Shown: one piece after another, positions 8,895 through 17,277 of the stretch
Position numbering within the stretch: position 1 is the stretch's first letter
How the letters are laid out: every line of letters begins with the position of its first letter
Assembly (NCBI RefSeq): GCF_030269305.1
Contig: NZ_BSTC01000002.1
Coordinates: 496,001 to 560,000 of the forward strand
Reading direction: 5' to 3'
From: Kineosporia sp. NBRC 101731
GTDB lineage: Bacteria > Actinomycetota > Actinomycetes > Actinomycetales > Kineosporiaceae
Length of the DNA: 64,000 nt
Notes under the pieces: generated by a model
What the model was told of the DNA's origin: nothing
The model's database searches: none
What the model saw: the letters and a program-made list of their open reading frames with translations, nothing else
Position numbers and translations under genes: made by a program

Positions 8895-9933
8895 GAGAGA
8901 CAACCTCCTCGGCGAAGTGGCAAGCGGCGTAACGAATTCCGTCGAGCTGAACGGCCGGCGGCGGCGGGTCCTGATGGCAGATGTCCTCCGCGCGCGGGCA
9001 GCGCGGGGCGAACGGGCAGCCGGCCGGGATGTTCAGCAGGCTCGGCGGCAGGCCGGGGATGGCGTACAGCCGGTCACCGGCTCCGGTGAGCCGCGGCATC
9101 GACTCCATCAGGCCCACCGTGTACGGGTGGGCCGGGTTGGCGAAGACGTCGACGGCGGGCCCGTGCTCGACGGTGCGCCCGGCGTACATCACGCTGATCA
9201 CGTCGGCGGTCTCGGCCACCACGCCGAGGTCGTGCGTGATCAGGATCAGGCCGCTACCGGTCTCCCGGCGCATCTCCGCGAGCAGCTCCATGATCTGCGC
9301 CTGCACGGTGACGTCCAGGGCGGTCGTGGGCTCGTCCGCGATGATGATGTCCGGGTCCAGCGCGATCGCCATCGCGATCATGATGCGCTGCCGCATACCG
9401 CCGGAGAACTGGTGCGGGAAGTCGCCGACGCGCGCGGCGGCGCCCGGGATCCGCACCCGGTCCATCATCTCGATGGCCTTCTTCTTCGAGTCCTTGCGGG
9501 AGAGCCCGCGGTGGACCTGGAAGAGCTCACCGATCTGCTCGCCGACCGTGTAAACCGGGTTCAGCGCGGAGAGGGCGTCCTGGAACACCATCGCGATGCG
9601 CTGGCCGCGGTACAGCCGGCGCTCCTTCTCCGGCATGGTCAGCAGATCCTTGCCGCGGAACTCGATGGTCCCGGACGTGATCTCGGCCGGCGGCATGTCG
9701 AGAATGCCCATGATCGCCTTGGCCGACACCGACTTGCCGGAGCCCGACTCGCCCAGGATGGCGAGCGTCTGGCCCCGGGCCAGATCGAGATCGACCTTGT
9801 TGACCGCCTGGGCCGAGCCCTCACGGGTACGGAACACGACGCTCAGGTCGCGAACACGAAGCAGCGGCTGGTTCTCGTCGACCTCGGGTTTGCCGAGTTC
9901 TTCGGTCTTCTTGCTGAACATCCGCCCGCTCAC
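8881..9933 (-). CDS. Oligopeptide/dipeptide ABC transporter ATPase, OppD-like
   Basis: The 350-residue ABC ATPase has Walker [10 protein letters not shown], signature [21 protein letters not shown], Walker [14 protein letters not shown] and the oligo_HPY C-terminus with [14 protein letters not shown], a four-cysteine pattern seen in this subfamily. It pairs with the OppF-like protein to form the heterodimeric motor. The start overlaps the end of the permease gene by 4 bases and its end overlaps the start of oppF, which indicates translational coupling across the operon. Confidence 0.9.
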   Translation of the reverse strand: MSGRMFSKKTEELGKPEVDENQPLLRVRDLSVVFRTREGSAQAVNKVDLDLARGQTLAILGESGSGKSVSAKAIMGILDMPPAEITSGTIEFRGKDLLTMPEKERRLYRGQRIAMVFQDALSALNPVYTVGEQIGELFQVHRGLSRKDSKKKAIEMMDRVRIPGAAARVGDFPHQFSGGMRQRIMIAMAIALDPDIIIADEPTTALDVTVQAQIMELLAEMRRETGSGLILITHDLGVVAETADVISVMYAGRTVEHGPAVDVFANPAHPYTVGLMESMPRLTGAGDRLYAIPGLPPSLLNIPAGCPFAPRCPRAEDICHQDPPPPAVQLDGIRYAACHFAEEVVSHGIH

Positions 9934-10877
9934 ATCGTCTTCGGGTCGAGAGCCTCACGCACGACATCGCCGAGCGCGATGAAGGCGAGCACGGTCAGGG
10001 ACAGGAACAGCGCCGGGAACATCAGCATGTGCGGCGTGCTCCGGATGTACGGCGCGGCATCGTTGATCGCGATACCCCAGGAGATCACCGGCGGCTGGAG
10101 ACCGATACCGAGGAACGACAGCGTCGCCTCCGCCCCGATGTAGCCACCGAGGCTGATCGTGGTGATGACGATGACCGGCGCGGCGGCGTTCGGGATGATG
10201 TGCTTGCGGATCATCCAGCTCTGGCTGGCGCCCAGGGCCCGCGAGGCGGCCACGAAGTCGGACTGCTTGACCTGGATCACCGCTGATCGCGCCACCCGGG
10301 CCGTGGACGGCCAGGAGAGCACCGAGATGGCCAGGGCCACCTTGGCGATGTTCAGGAAGTCGTTGCCGGGCGGCGTCGGGATCGAGCTGAGGATGATGAT
10401 GCTGCCCAGCAGGATCGGGATCCCGATGAAGATGTCGGTGACCCGGGACAGCAGGATGTCGACCCAGCCGCCGTAGAAACCGGCGTAGACGCCGATACCG
10501 GCCCCGACGATCATCGCCATCACGGTGGAGAGCGTGCCGACGATGATCGAGGCCCGGGCGCCGTACATGGTGCGGGCGTAGACGTCGCATCCCTGCACGT
10601 CGTAACCGAACCAGGCCGAACCGCTGGGTTCCTGCCGGGCCCGGATGGCCTGGCAGTCACGCGGGTCGGCATGGGCGAACAGCCCCGGCCAGGCGGCCAT
10701 CACCAGGAAGATCGCGATCAGCACCAGCGAGCCCCAGAAGACCCAGGACCCACGCAGGGTCTCCCAGGCGTCTCCCGCCAGGGTGCGGGACTTGCCGGCC
10801 TCGGTGACGGAGGCGGTGGGGGTACCCGGCGCGCCCTCGATGCTCTCCTGGGCGACGACGGAGTCGGGTTCACTCAT
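9930..10877 (-). CDS. Oligopeptide ABC transporter permease, OppC-like
   Basis: The 315-residue inner-membrane permease has an N-terminal OppC-type cap, about six membrane helices and the BPD transport EAA-loop segment with SRALGASQSWMIRKHIIPN. It forms the channel with the OppB-like subunit. An extracytoplasmic loop holds two cysteines (about residues 78 and 95) in the first periplasmic loop, which may form a disulphide. The gene overlaps oppB by 8 bases and oppD by 4 bases, so the operon order B-C-D-F is tightly packed. Confidence 0.9.
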   Translation of the reverse strand: MSEPDSVVAQESIEGAPGTPTASVTEAGKSRTLAGDAWETLRGSWVFWGSLVLIAIFLVMAAWPGLFAHADPRDCQAIRARQEPSGSAWFGYDVQGCDVYARTMYGARASIIVGTLSTVMAMIVGAGIGVYAGFYGGWVDILLSRVTDIFIGIPILLGSIIILSSIPTPPGNDFLNIAKVALAISVLSWPSTARVARSAVIQVKQSDFVAASRALGASQSWMIRKHIIPNAAAPVIVITTISLGGYIGAEATLSFLGIGLQPPVISWGIAINDAAPYIRSTPHMLMFPALFLSLTVLAFIALGDVVREALDPKTM

Positions 10878-11796
10878 AACGGATCCTCGGGTCGAGCCGG
10901 GCGTACAGCAGGTCCACCAGCAGGTTCACGATCAGGATGATGAGCACGACGAGCGTGGTCACACTGACGACCGTGGCGTTCTCGCGGATACGCATGGCGT
11001 GGTAGAGCAGGCCACCGATGCCCTGAATGTTGAACACACCTTCGGTGACGATCGCACCACCGAGCAGGGCGCCGACGTCAGCACCGATATAGGTGAGCAC
11101 CGGGATCAGCGAGTTACGCACGACGTGCTTGCGCAGGATCATGCCTCGGGGCAGGCCCTTGGCGATCGCGGTGCGCACGTGATCGGCCTGCAGGGTTTCG
11201 AGCAAGCTGGCCCGGGTGAGGCGTAGGACGTACGCCAGCGACAGGGCCGCGAGCACGAAACCCGGAAGGATCAGGTCACCCCAGGGCGCACCCGATCCGA
11301 CGGTCACGCTGAACAGCCCCAGCTTCACGCCCAAGACGTACTGCGCCACGAAACCGATGACGAACGATGGAAAAGAAATGGCGACAAGACTCGTGAAGAG
11401 GAAGAATCCATCGAGGTAACCGCCTCGGCGCAGGGCCGTGACGATACCCAGGCCGATACCCAGGACGAGCTCGAAGGTGATCGCGACCGTGGTGAGCTTC
11501 ACCGTGACCGGGAAGGCTCGCTCCGTTGCCTCGAGCACGGTCTGACCGTTCGAGGTGGTGCCGAAGTCACCCTTGGCCATGTTCCCGAGGAAGTACGCGT
11601 ACTGCACCGGCAGCGGCTTGTCGAGATGCAGCCGTTCCGTCTCGGCGGCGACGAACGCGTCCGAGCAGGGGCGTTGGCCGCATCTACTGGCGAACGGGTC
11701 ACCGGGGATGGCCCAGGCCATCGTAAAGATGAGGAACGTGGTGCCCAGGAGCACCGGAATCATCATCAGCAGGCGTCTAACGACGTAACGCCCCAT
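10870..11796 (-). CDS. Oligopeptide ABC transporter permease, OppB-like
   Basis: The 308-residue permease starts with the typical MGRYVVRRLLMMIPVLLG helix and contains six predicted membrane spans and the EAA loop around KGLPRGMILRKHVVRNSLIP. It forms the translocation pore with the OppC-like protein. Two extracytoplasmic cysteines occur in the first large loop (SRCGQRPCSDA). The gap of 175 bases to the binding-protein gene holds two hairpins, the rest of the operon downstream has overlapping genes. Confidence 0.9.
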   Translation of the reverse strand: MGRYVVRRLLMMIPVLLGTTFLIFTMAWAIPGDPFASRCGQRPCSDAFVAAETERLHLDKPLPVQYAYFLGNMAKGDFGTTSNGQTVLEATERAFPVTVKLTTVAITFELVLGIGLGIVTALRRGGYLDGFFLFTSLVAISFPSFVIGFVAQYVLGVKLGLFSVTVGSGAPWGDLILPGFVLAALSLAYVLRLTRASLLETLQADHVRTAIAKGLPRGMILRKHVVRNSLIPVLTYIGADVGALLGGAIVTEGVFNIQGIGGLLYHAMRIRENATVVSVTTLVVLIILIVNLLVDLLYARLDPRIRYE

Positions 11797-11830
11797 GGCT
11801 TTCGCCTACCCTTCATGGGTTTCGCCCGCT

Positions 11831-11872
11831 GATCGGCCGGCCCCGCGCGTGCTGGTGCGGGACCGGCCGATC
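11831..11872 (-). terminator. Stem-loop between oppA and oppB (promoter-distal)
   Basis: Arms GATCGGCCGG and CCGGCCGATC, with extra pairing inward, form a long GC-rich stem in the oppA-oppB gap. No T-run follows. A partial terminator or mRNA-protecting hairpin that lowers permease expression relative to the binding protein is the likely role. Confidence 0.55.
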
Positions 11873-11902
11873 GTATGTGTAGCGGTACTGCGTCTGTCCT
11901 AA

Positions 11903-11938
11903 GGTGCCGCCCCACCCGTGCTGGGGTGAGGCGGCACC
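11903..11938 (-). terminator. Stem-loop just after oppA
   Basis: GGTGCCGCCCCA and its near-complement TGGGGTGAGGCGGCACC form a strong stem 34 bases after the oppA stop codon. Together with the next hairpin it fits attenuation or 3'-end stabilisation of the oppA message. Confidence 0.55.
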
Positions 11939-11971
11939 GAGGTAATGCTGCTCCCTACCGACGAGCGGTTG

Positions 11972-13618
11972 TCAGGAGGTAGCGGTAACGCTGGTGAGGT
12001 CCAGCGTGCTCTTCGGGGTGACCTTCACGTTGCCCAGCCGCTCGGACCACACGGACTGCTGCGCCTGGTACCAGAGCGGGATGACGGCCATGTCCTCGGC
12101 CAGCAGCGCCTCGGCGGACTGGTAGTCGGCGTAGGCCTCTTCGCCCTCGGCCGCGTTGGCCTTCTTGATCAGCGCGTCGAAGTCCTTGTTGCTCCAGTGA
12201 CCGTCGTTGGAACCCGCGCCGGTGGCGTACAGCGGCTCCAGGAAGTTCTGGATGTGCGGGTAGTCCATCTGCCAGCCGGAACGGAACATGTTGTCCATCT
12301 TGCTGGCGTTGACGTCGGCCCGCAGGGTCGCGAAGTCGACGTAGGCCTTGGCGTTGCACTCAACCTCAAGAGCGTTCTTGATGCTGTTGCAGATGGCCTC
12401 GGCGGCTTCCTTGTTGCCCTGGCCGTCCTGGTTGTAGCTGAAGGAGAAGGGACCCTTGAACTTGGACTTCGCCAGGTACTCCTTGGCCTTCGTCGCGTCG
12501 TAGGTGCAGAACTCGCCACACGCGCCGGCCTTGTAGCCGTCCACGATCGGGGAGACCCATCCGGTGGCCGGGGTACGGCCGCCGTTGAACACCGACTTGG
12601 TGATGGTGTCCCGGTCGATCGCCAGGGACAGCGCCTTGCCGAGGTTCGGGTCGTCCTTGAAGTTCTTGCTGTACTGCGGCAGCGTCGCGGTCTGGATGAC
12701 GCCGACAGCCTTGTTCACGAAGTGGTCGGGGCGGTCGGTCTGGTACTGGTTGTCGACCAGAGCGGCAGCCGGGACCTGGTTCATGAAGTCCAGGTTGCCC
12801 GCGAGCACGTCGGAGTAACCGGCCGAGTCGGAAGTGTAGGTCTTGTAGATCGCTTCCTTGATCTTCGGCTTGTCCTCGCCCTTGTAGCCCGACCAGGCCG
12901 TCAGGGTGAAGCCCGCGTCGCCGTCACCGGCGGTGACCTGGAACGGGCCGTTGGCGATCGGCTTCTTGCCGTACGCCTCCGGGTCGTCGAAGAACGCCTG
13001 CGGCAGCGGGTAGAACGCCGTGTAGCCGACCATGGTCGGGAAGAACGACTGGGCGCTGGCGAGGGTGACCGTGAACTCGGTGTCGCTGACCTTCTTCAGG
13101 CCGGACAGTTCCTTGACCTTCGGCGTGGGGGCCTTCTTCGGGCCGTCCTCGTCCGGGTCGGCCGGGTTCATGGCCTCGTAGCCGTCGAACGAGGCGAAGA
13201 AGTAGTTGTTCAGCGCGGCGTTGGGACCGTAGGCGGTCCAGTTCCACGCGTTGATGAAGCTGTCGGCGTCGACCGGGGTGCCGTCCTGGAAGGTCTGGTC
13301 GGCCTTCAGCTTGACGTCCCACGTCTTGTTGTCGCTCGACTCGATGGACTCGGCCATCGACATCTCGGGAGCAGCCGTGTCGGGGTCGTAGTCCACGAGG
13401 CCGCGGAACACGGCGTCGAGGATGTTGCCGCCACCGACCTCGTTGGTGTTACCCGGGATGAGCGGGTTCTCCGGCTTGGTGCTGTAGAGCGTGATCGAGG
13501 CGTTGCTGTCGGCACTGCCGCCATCCGACCCGCTGTCGCTGTCGCTGCTGCACGCGGTCAGGGCCATAGCCCCCGCCGCGAACATAGCGCCAGCAGCAAT
13601 CAGCCTTCGCTGCTTCAC
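11972..13618 (-). CDS. Peptide ABC transporter substrate-binding lipoprotein (family 5), OppA-like
   Basis: The 548-residue protein begins with a lipoprotein signal ending in the lipobox LTAC, so the mature protein is anchored by the cysteine near residue 23 followed by a Ser/Asp/Gly linker. The body is a family 5 solute-binding protein with motifs such as NPLIPGNTNEVGGGNI and the central LALNATD-equivalent region LSLAIDRDTITKSVF. It captures oligopeptides outside the membrane and hands them to OppBC. The GTG start at 13618 has a strong AAGGAG site. It is the first gene of the operon and has a long leader. Confidence 0.9.
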   Translation of the reverse strand: MKQRRLIAAGAMFAAGAMALTACSSDSDSGSDGGSADSNASITLYSTKPENPLIPGNTNEVGGGNILDAVFRGLVDYDPDTAAPEMSMAESIESSDNKTWDVKLKADQTFQDGTPVDADSFINAWNWTAYGPNAALNNYFFASFDGYEAMNPADPDEDGPKKAPTPKVKELSGLKKVSDTEFTVTLASAQSFFPTMVGYTAFYPLPQAFFDDPEAYGKKPIANGPFQVTAGDGDAGFTLTAWSGYKGEDKPKIKEAIYKTYTSDSAGYSDVLAGNLDFMNQVPAAALVDNQYQTDRPDHFVNKAVGVIQTATLPQYSKNFKDDPNLGKALSLAIDRDTITKSVFNGGRTPATGWVSPIVDGYKAGACGEFCTYDATKAKEYLAKSKFKGPFSFSYNQDGQGNKEAAEAICNSIKNALEVECNAKAYVDFATLRADVNASKMDNMFRSGWQMDYPHIQNFLEPLYATGAGSNDGHWSNKDFDALIKKANAAEGEEAYADYQSAEALLAEDMAVIPLWYQAQQSVWSERLGNVKVTPKSTLDLTSVTATS

Positions 13619-14084
13619 TCGTCGTTCTCCTTAGGTTTCCGACATCACGGCGTCGAGCCGGCGCTTGTAAGTACTCGCGCCTGCACTCTTGGTACCGGAT
13701 TCGGGGCACGATAGGCGTTCACAGCTGATTACGATCCGGACAAGGATGCTTCACGATCAGCCGCTCTGCACGATGAAACCACGTTCGAAAACGCGGTCCG
13801 ACCGGACGATCTTCTGCCCCGTCGCTATCGGTGGGCCGGGCGGCTACCGACTGTTCCGAATCGCCAAGGTGCGGCAACGGGTCGGTCTCGATCAGGACAC
13901 GATGCAGCCCTGCACTACCGTTTACCCGGCGAAACGGACAAGCAAATATCGTCCCGTGACCTTGAACACATCGAGACCAACAGGCCGCGCTAATTTACCT
14001 GCTGGACACAAAACTTGCACATCGAGAAGCCCCGCCCTCCGAAATTGCTCCGGAAAACGGGGCTGCACCGAAAATTTCACACCT
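13619..14084. other. Long oppA leader / intergenic region without a gene
   Basis: These 466 bases separate the oppA start (13618, minus) from the typA terminator. Base composition is clearly less GC-rich than in the coding flanks. I see the oppA ribosome site but no open frame with normal codon use on either strand and no riboswitch I recognise. It probably contains the oppA promoter and control sites. Confidence 0.5.
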
Positions 14085-14117
14085 TGCCCTCAAGCCCCCG
14101 GTGGGGGCTCGAGGGCA
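14085..14117 (-). terminator. typA terminator
   Basis: A stem with arms TGCCCTCAAGCCCCC and GGGGGCTCGAGGGCA lies 13 bases after the typA stop codon. There is no clear T-run, as is usual for GC-rich actinobacteria. Confidence 0.65.
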
Positions 14118-14129
14118 TACCCGAACGGC

Positions 14130-16019
14130 TCAGGCGCGCTTGGCTCGCGCCGTCGACCGGCCCCGGGCGACCTGGTCCAGGACCACCTTGCGGATCCGCA
14201 CGGCGTCCGGGGTCACCTCGACGCACTCGTCGTCGCGGCAGAACTCCAGGCACTGCTCCAGGGAGAGCTTGCGCGGCGGCACCAGACGCTCGAAGTTGTC
14301 CGAGGTGGACTGCCGCATGTTGGTGAGCTTCTTCTCCTTGGTGATGTTCACGTCCATGTCGTCGGCGCGTGAGTTCTCACCGACGATCATGCCCTCGTAG
14401 ACCGGTGCGGTCGGCTCCACGAACAGCGTGCCGCGCTCCTGCAGGTTGGTGATCGCGAACCCGGTCACCACGCCAGCCCGGTCGGCCACCAGCGAGCCGG
14501 AGGGACGGGTGCGCAGCTCGCCCACCCAGGGCTCGTAACCCTCGAAGGTCGCGTGCGAGATGCCGGTGCCCCGGGTGTCGGTCAGGAACTCGGTGCGGAA
14601 GCCGATCAGGCCACGTGAGGGCACGGCCCACTCCATCCGGATCCAGCCGGTGCCGTGGTTCGACATCTGCTCCATCCGGCCCGCCCGGACCGCCAGGAGC
14701 TGGGTGATCGCACCCATGTACTCCTCGGGGGCGTCGATCGTCAGGCGCTCGAACGGCTCGTGGACCTTGCCGTCGATCACCCGGGTAACCACCTGCGGCT
14801 TGCCGACGGTGAGCTCGAACATCTCCCGGCGCATGGTCTCCACCAGGATGGCCAGCGCCAGCTCACCGCGGCCCTGCACCTCCCAGGTGTCGGGGCGCTC
14901 GGTGTTCAGCACCCGCATCGAGACGTTACCGATCAGCTCCCGGTCCAGCCGGTCCTTGATCAGGCGCGCGGTGACCTTGGTGCCCTTGGTCGTGCGGCCG
15001 GCGAGCGGTGAGGAGTTCGCGCCGATCGTCATCGAGATGGCCGGCTCGTCCACCGTGATCAACGGCAGCGGGATCGGGTTCTCGGCGTCGGCCAGGGTCT
15101 CGCCGATGGTGATGTCGGGGATACCGGCGATGGCGACGATGTCGCCCGGGCCGGCTTCCTCGGCGGGCTCACGGGTGAGCGCCTTGGTGATCAGCAGCTC
15201 GGTGATCTTGACCCGGCTGATCGTGCCGTCGTGCTTGCACCAGGCCACCTGCTGGCCCTTGCGGAGCGTGCCGTTGTGCACCCGGCACAGGGCGAGACGA
15301 CCGAGGAACGGCGAGGCGTCCAGGTTCGTCACGTGCGCCTGGAGCGGCATCTTGTCGTCGTACGACGGCGCCGGCACGGTGTCCAGCAGCACCTGGAACA
15401 GCGGCTCCAGGTTCTCCGAGTCGGGCAGCTCGCCGTTCTCGGGGCGCTTCAGCGAGGCCCGCCCGGCCCGGCCCGACGCGTAGATGATCGGGAAGTCGAG
15501 CGCGGTGTCGGGGTCGAGACCCGTGCCGTCGAGCAGGTCCATGAACAGCTCGTAGGTCTCGTCGACGACCTCGGAGATCCGTGCGTCCGGACGGTCGGTC
15601 TTGTTGACCACGAGGATCACCGGCATCTTCGCCTGGAGGGCCTTGCGCAGCACGAACCGGGTCTGCGGCAGGGGGCCCTCGGAGGCGTCGACCAGCAGGG
15701 CGATGGCGTCGACCATGCTCAGGCCGCGCTCCACCTCGCCACCGAAGTCGGCGTGACCGGGGGTGTCGATGATGTTGAAGGTGACCCCACCGTCAGGTGC
15801 TCCCGGCCCTGAATACCGCACCGCGGTGTTCTTGGCGAGGATGGTGATGCCCTTCTCGCGCTCCAGGTCGTTGGAGTCCATCGCCCGGTCGTCCACGTGC
15901 GCGTGGTCGCCGAAAGAGCCGGTCTGCCAGAGCATGGCATCGACGAGCGTGGTCTTTCCGTGGTCGACGTGGGCGACAATGGCGACATTGCGCAGGTCGT
16001 CACGGGTCTGCGTAGGCAT
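14130..16019 (-). CDS. typA: Translational GTPase TypA/BipA
   Basis: The 629-residue protein is a ribosome-associated GTPase of the elongation-factor family. G1 is AHVDHGKTTL (about 16-25), G3 is DTPGHAD, G4 is NKTDRPDAR, and the C-terminal half has EF-G domain III and V homology plus the BipA-specific C-terminal domain. It acts on the ribosome in stress response and assembly. Length matches the family. The basic tail after VTPDAVRIRKVVLD is a little longer than in many homologs. It is a single gene with its own terminator; the Nudix gene upstream is 49 bases away. Confidence 0.95.
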   Translation of the reverse strand: MPTQTRDDLRNVAIVAHVDHGKTTLVDAMLWQTGSFGDHAHVDDRAMDSNDLEREKGITILAKNTAVRYSGPGAPDGGVTFNIIDTPGHADFGGEVERGLSMVDAIALLVDASEGPLPQTRFVLRKALQAKMPVILVVNKTDRPDARISEVVDETYELFMDLLDGTGLDPDTALDFPIIYASGRAGRASLKRPENGELPDSENLEPLFQVLLDTVPAPSYDDKMPLQAHVTNLDASPFLGRLALCRVHNGTLRKGQQVAWCKHDGTISRVKITELLITKALTREPAEEAGPGDIVAIAGIPDITIGETLADAENPIPLPLITVDEPAISMTIGANSSPLAGRTTKGTKVTARLIKDRLDRELIGNVSMRVLNTERPDTWEVQGRGELALAILVETMRREMFELTVGKPQVVTRVIDGKVHEPFERLTIDAPEEYMGAITQLLAVRAGRMEQMSNHGTGWIRMEWAVPSRGLIGFRTEFLTDTRGTGISHATFEGYEPWVGELRTRPSGSLVADRAGVVTGFAITNLQERGTLFVEPTAPVYEGMIVGENSRADDMDVNITKEKKLTNMRQSTSDNFERLVPPRKLSLEQCLEFCRDDECVEVTPDAVRIRKVVLDQVARGRSTARAKRA

Positions 16020-16068
16020 GCTGGACCGATCCGGTTGTGGGGTGGGGACGATTGATGTTACCCGCGCC

Positions 16069-16506
16069 TCAGGGAGCGTGACGCTCCTCCGCCAGGGCGG
16101 TGAGCGCAGCCACGATCGGCAGGTCAGCCGGTAGCCAGTTCACCTCGCCCCATCGGCCCAGCGGCAGATGACGCAGTTCGTCGTGCGCCTCGATCGGCGC
16201 CGGCTCACCTTCGGTCACCCGCACCAGCCAGACGCGCATGCGATGCGACGGCGGGAGATCCCAGCCCAGGCCGTTCGGGGCCACCAGCTCCTCGCCGACC
16301 TCGATTTTAACCCCCAGTTCCTCGTGCAGCTCACGGTGCAGGGCCTGGAGGGGTTCTTCCCCGGGGTCGACCTTGCCTCCGGGCAGCTCCCAGCCACCGG
16401 CCAGGTGAGGGGGTTCGGTGCGGCGCGCAGCCAGCAGAACGGTGGGACGGGCCAGGTCGTCGACCACGGCTCCGCCGACCACCATCGTGGGCATTTTCTC
16501 GGTCAC
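16069..16506 (-). CDS. Nudix hydrolase (MutT-like)
   Basis: The 145-residue protein has a complete Nudix box, GGKVDPGEEPLQALHRELHEELG, with the metal-binding REL-x-EE core. It resembles 8-oxo-dGTP diphosphatases that clean the nucleotide pool, acting in the cytoplasm, but Nudix substrate specificity cannot be read from the motif alone. It has the same orientation as typA and may share its transcript. Confidence 0.85.
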   Translation of the reverse strand: MTEKMPTMVVGGAVVDDLARPTVLLAARRTEPPHLAGGWELPGGKVDPGEEPLQALHRELHEELGVKIEVGEELVAPNGLGWDLPPSHRMRVWLVRVTEGEPAPIEAHDELRHLPLGRWGEVNWLPADLPIVAALTALAEERHAP

Positions 16507-16605
16507 AGTCCGCGATCATCCCAAGTCCGGACGGCTACCGCACACCGTGGGTGCGCCGGGAGAGTGAACCGGCCGGTAATCCGGCCCACGTCATACCCTT
16601 GACCC

Positions 16606-17256
16606 ATGCCTGAGCTGCTGACGATGCAGGAACTGGACACGGCCCTGGCGGGACTGCCGGCCGTCCACAAGTCCGGTACCTCCCTGCTGCGCGTCCGCGT
16701 GCAGGCCCCCGGTTTTCCCCAGGCGGTCGATCTGGTGTCCCGGGTGGCGACGAGCGCCCAGGAGATGAACCACCACCCCGACATCGACGTGCGCTTCGAC
16801 AAGGTCACGTTCACCCTCAGCACCCACAGTTCCGGCGGGGTCACCGCGCTCGACGTCGAGCTCGCGCAGCGCATCATGCTGCACGTCGACGCGGTCGGGG
16901 CCCGGGTGCTGCCCCCGGCCGCCCGGGTCGAGCTGGCCATCGACACCCTCGACGCCGACGCCATCCGCCCGTTCTGGCGGGCCGGGCTGGGTTACGTGGA
17001 GCGCCGCGGCGACGAGGGCCTGGAGCTGCACAATCCCGACGAGGTCGGCCCGGTGGTGTGGTTCCAGCCGATGGCGCAGCCCCGCCCCGACCGCAATCGC
17101 ATCCACGTCGACGTCTACGTGGCGTTCGACGAGGCCCCGAAGCGGGTCGCCGACGCGGTCGAGGCCGGTGGCCGGCTGGTCACCGACGAGTTCGCCCCCG
17201 ACTGGTGGGTGCTCGCCGACGCCGACGGCAACGAACTGTGTGTCTGCACCCAATAG
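16606..17256 (+). CDS. Fusion of pterin-4a-carbinolamine dehydratase-like and VOC domains
   Basis: The 216-residue protein joins two small folds. Residues about 1-95 resemble pterin-4a-carbinolamine dehydratase, with the EMNHHPDIDVRFDKVTFTLS stretch that carries the active-site histidines. Residues about 105-216 form a glyoxalase/bleomycin-type (VOC) module ending in DADGNELCVCTQ. The first domain may dehydrate a hydroxylated pterin or only serve as a dimer module; the second could bind a metal and a small ligand. The arrangement is known in actinobacterial VOC proteins. No aromatic amino acid hydroxylase is nearby, so a pterin role is uncertain. Confidence 0.8.
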   Translation: MPELLTMQELDTALAGLPAVHKSGTSLLRVRVQAPGFPQAVDLVSRVATSAQEMNHHPDIDVRFDKVTFTLSTHSSGGVTALDVELAQRIMLHVDAVGARVLPPAARVELAIDTLDADAIRPFWRAGLGYVERRGDEGLELHNPDEVGPVVWFQPMAQPRPDRNRIHVDVYVAFDEAPKRVADAVEAGGRLVTDEFAPDWWVLADADGNELCVCTQ

Positions 17257-17277
17257 CCACCCGTAGCAACCCGGTAG

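Noticed and set aside
13689-14372. 227-residue plus-strand frame upstream of oppA
   Set aside because: It runs into the typA gene antisense, has no ribosome site and shows mixed codon use.
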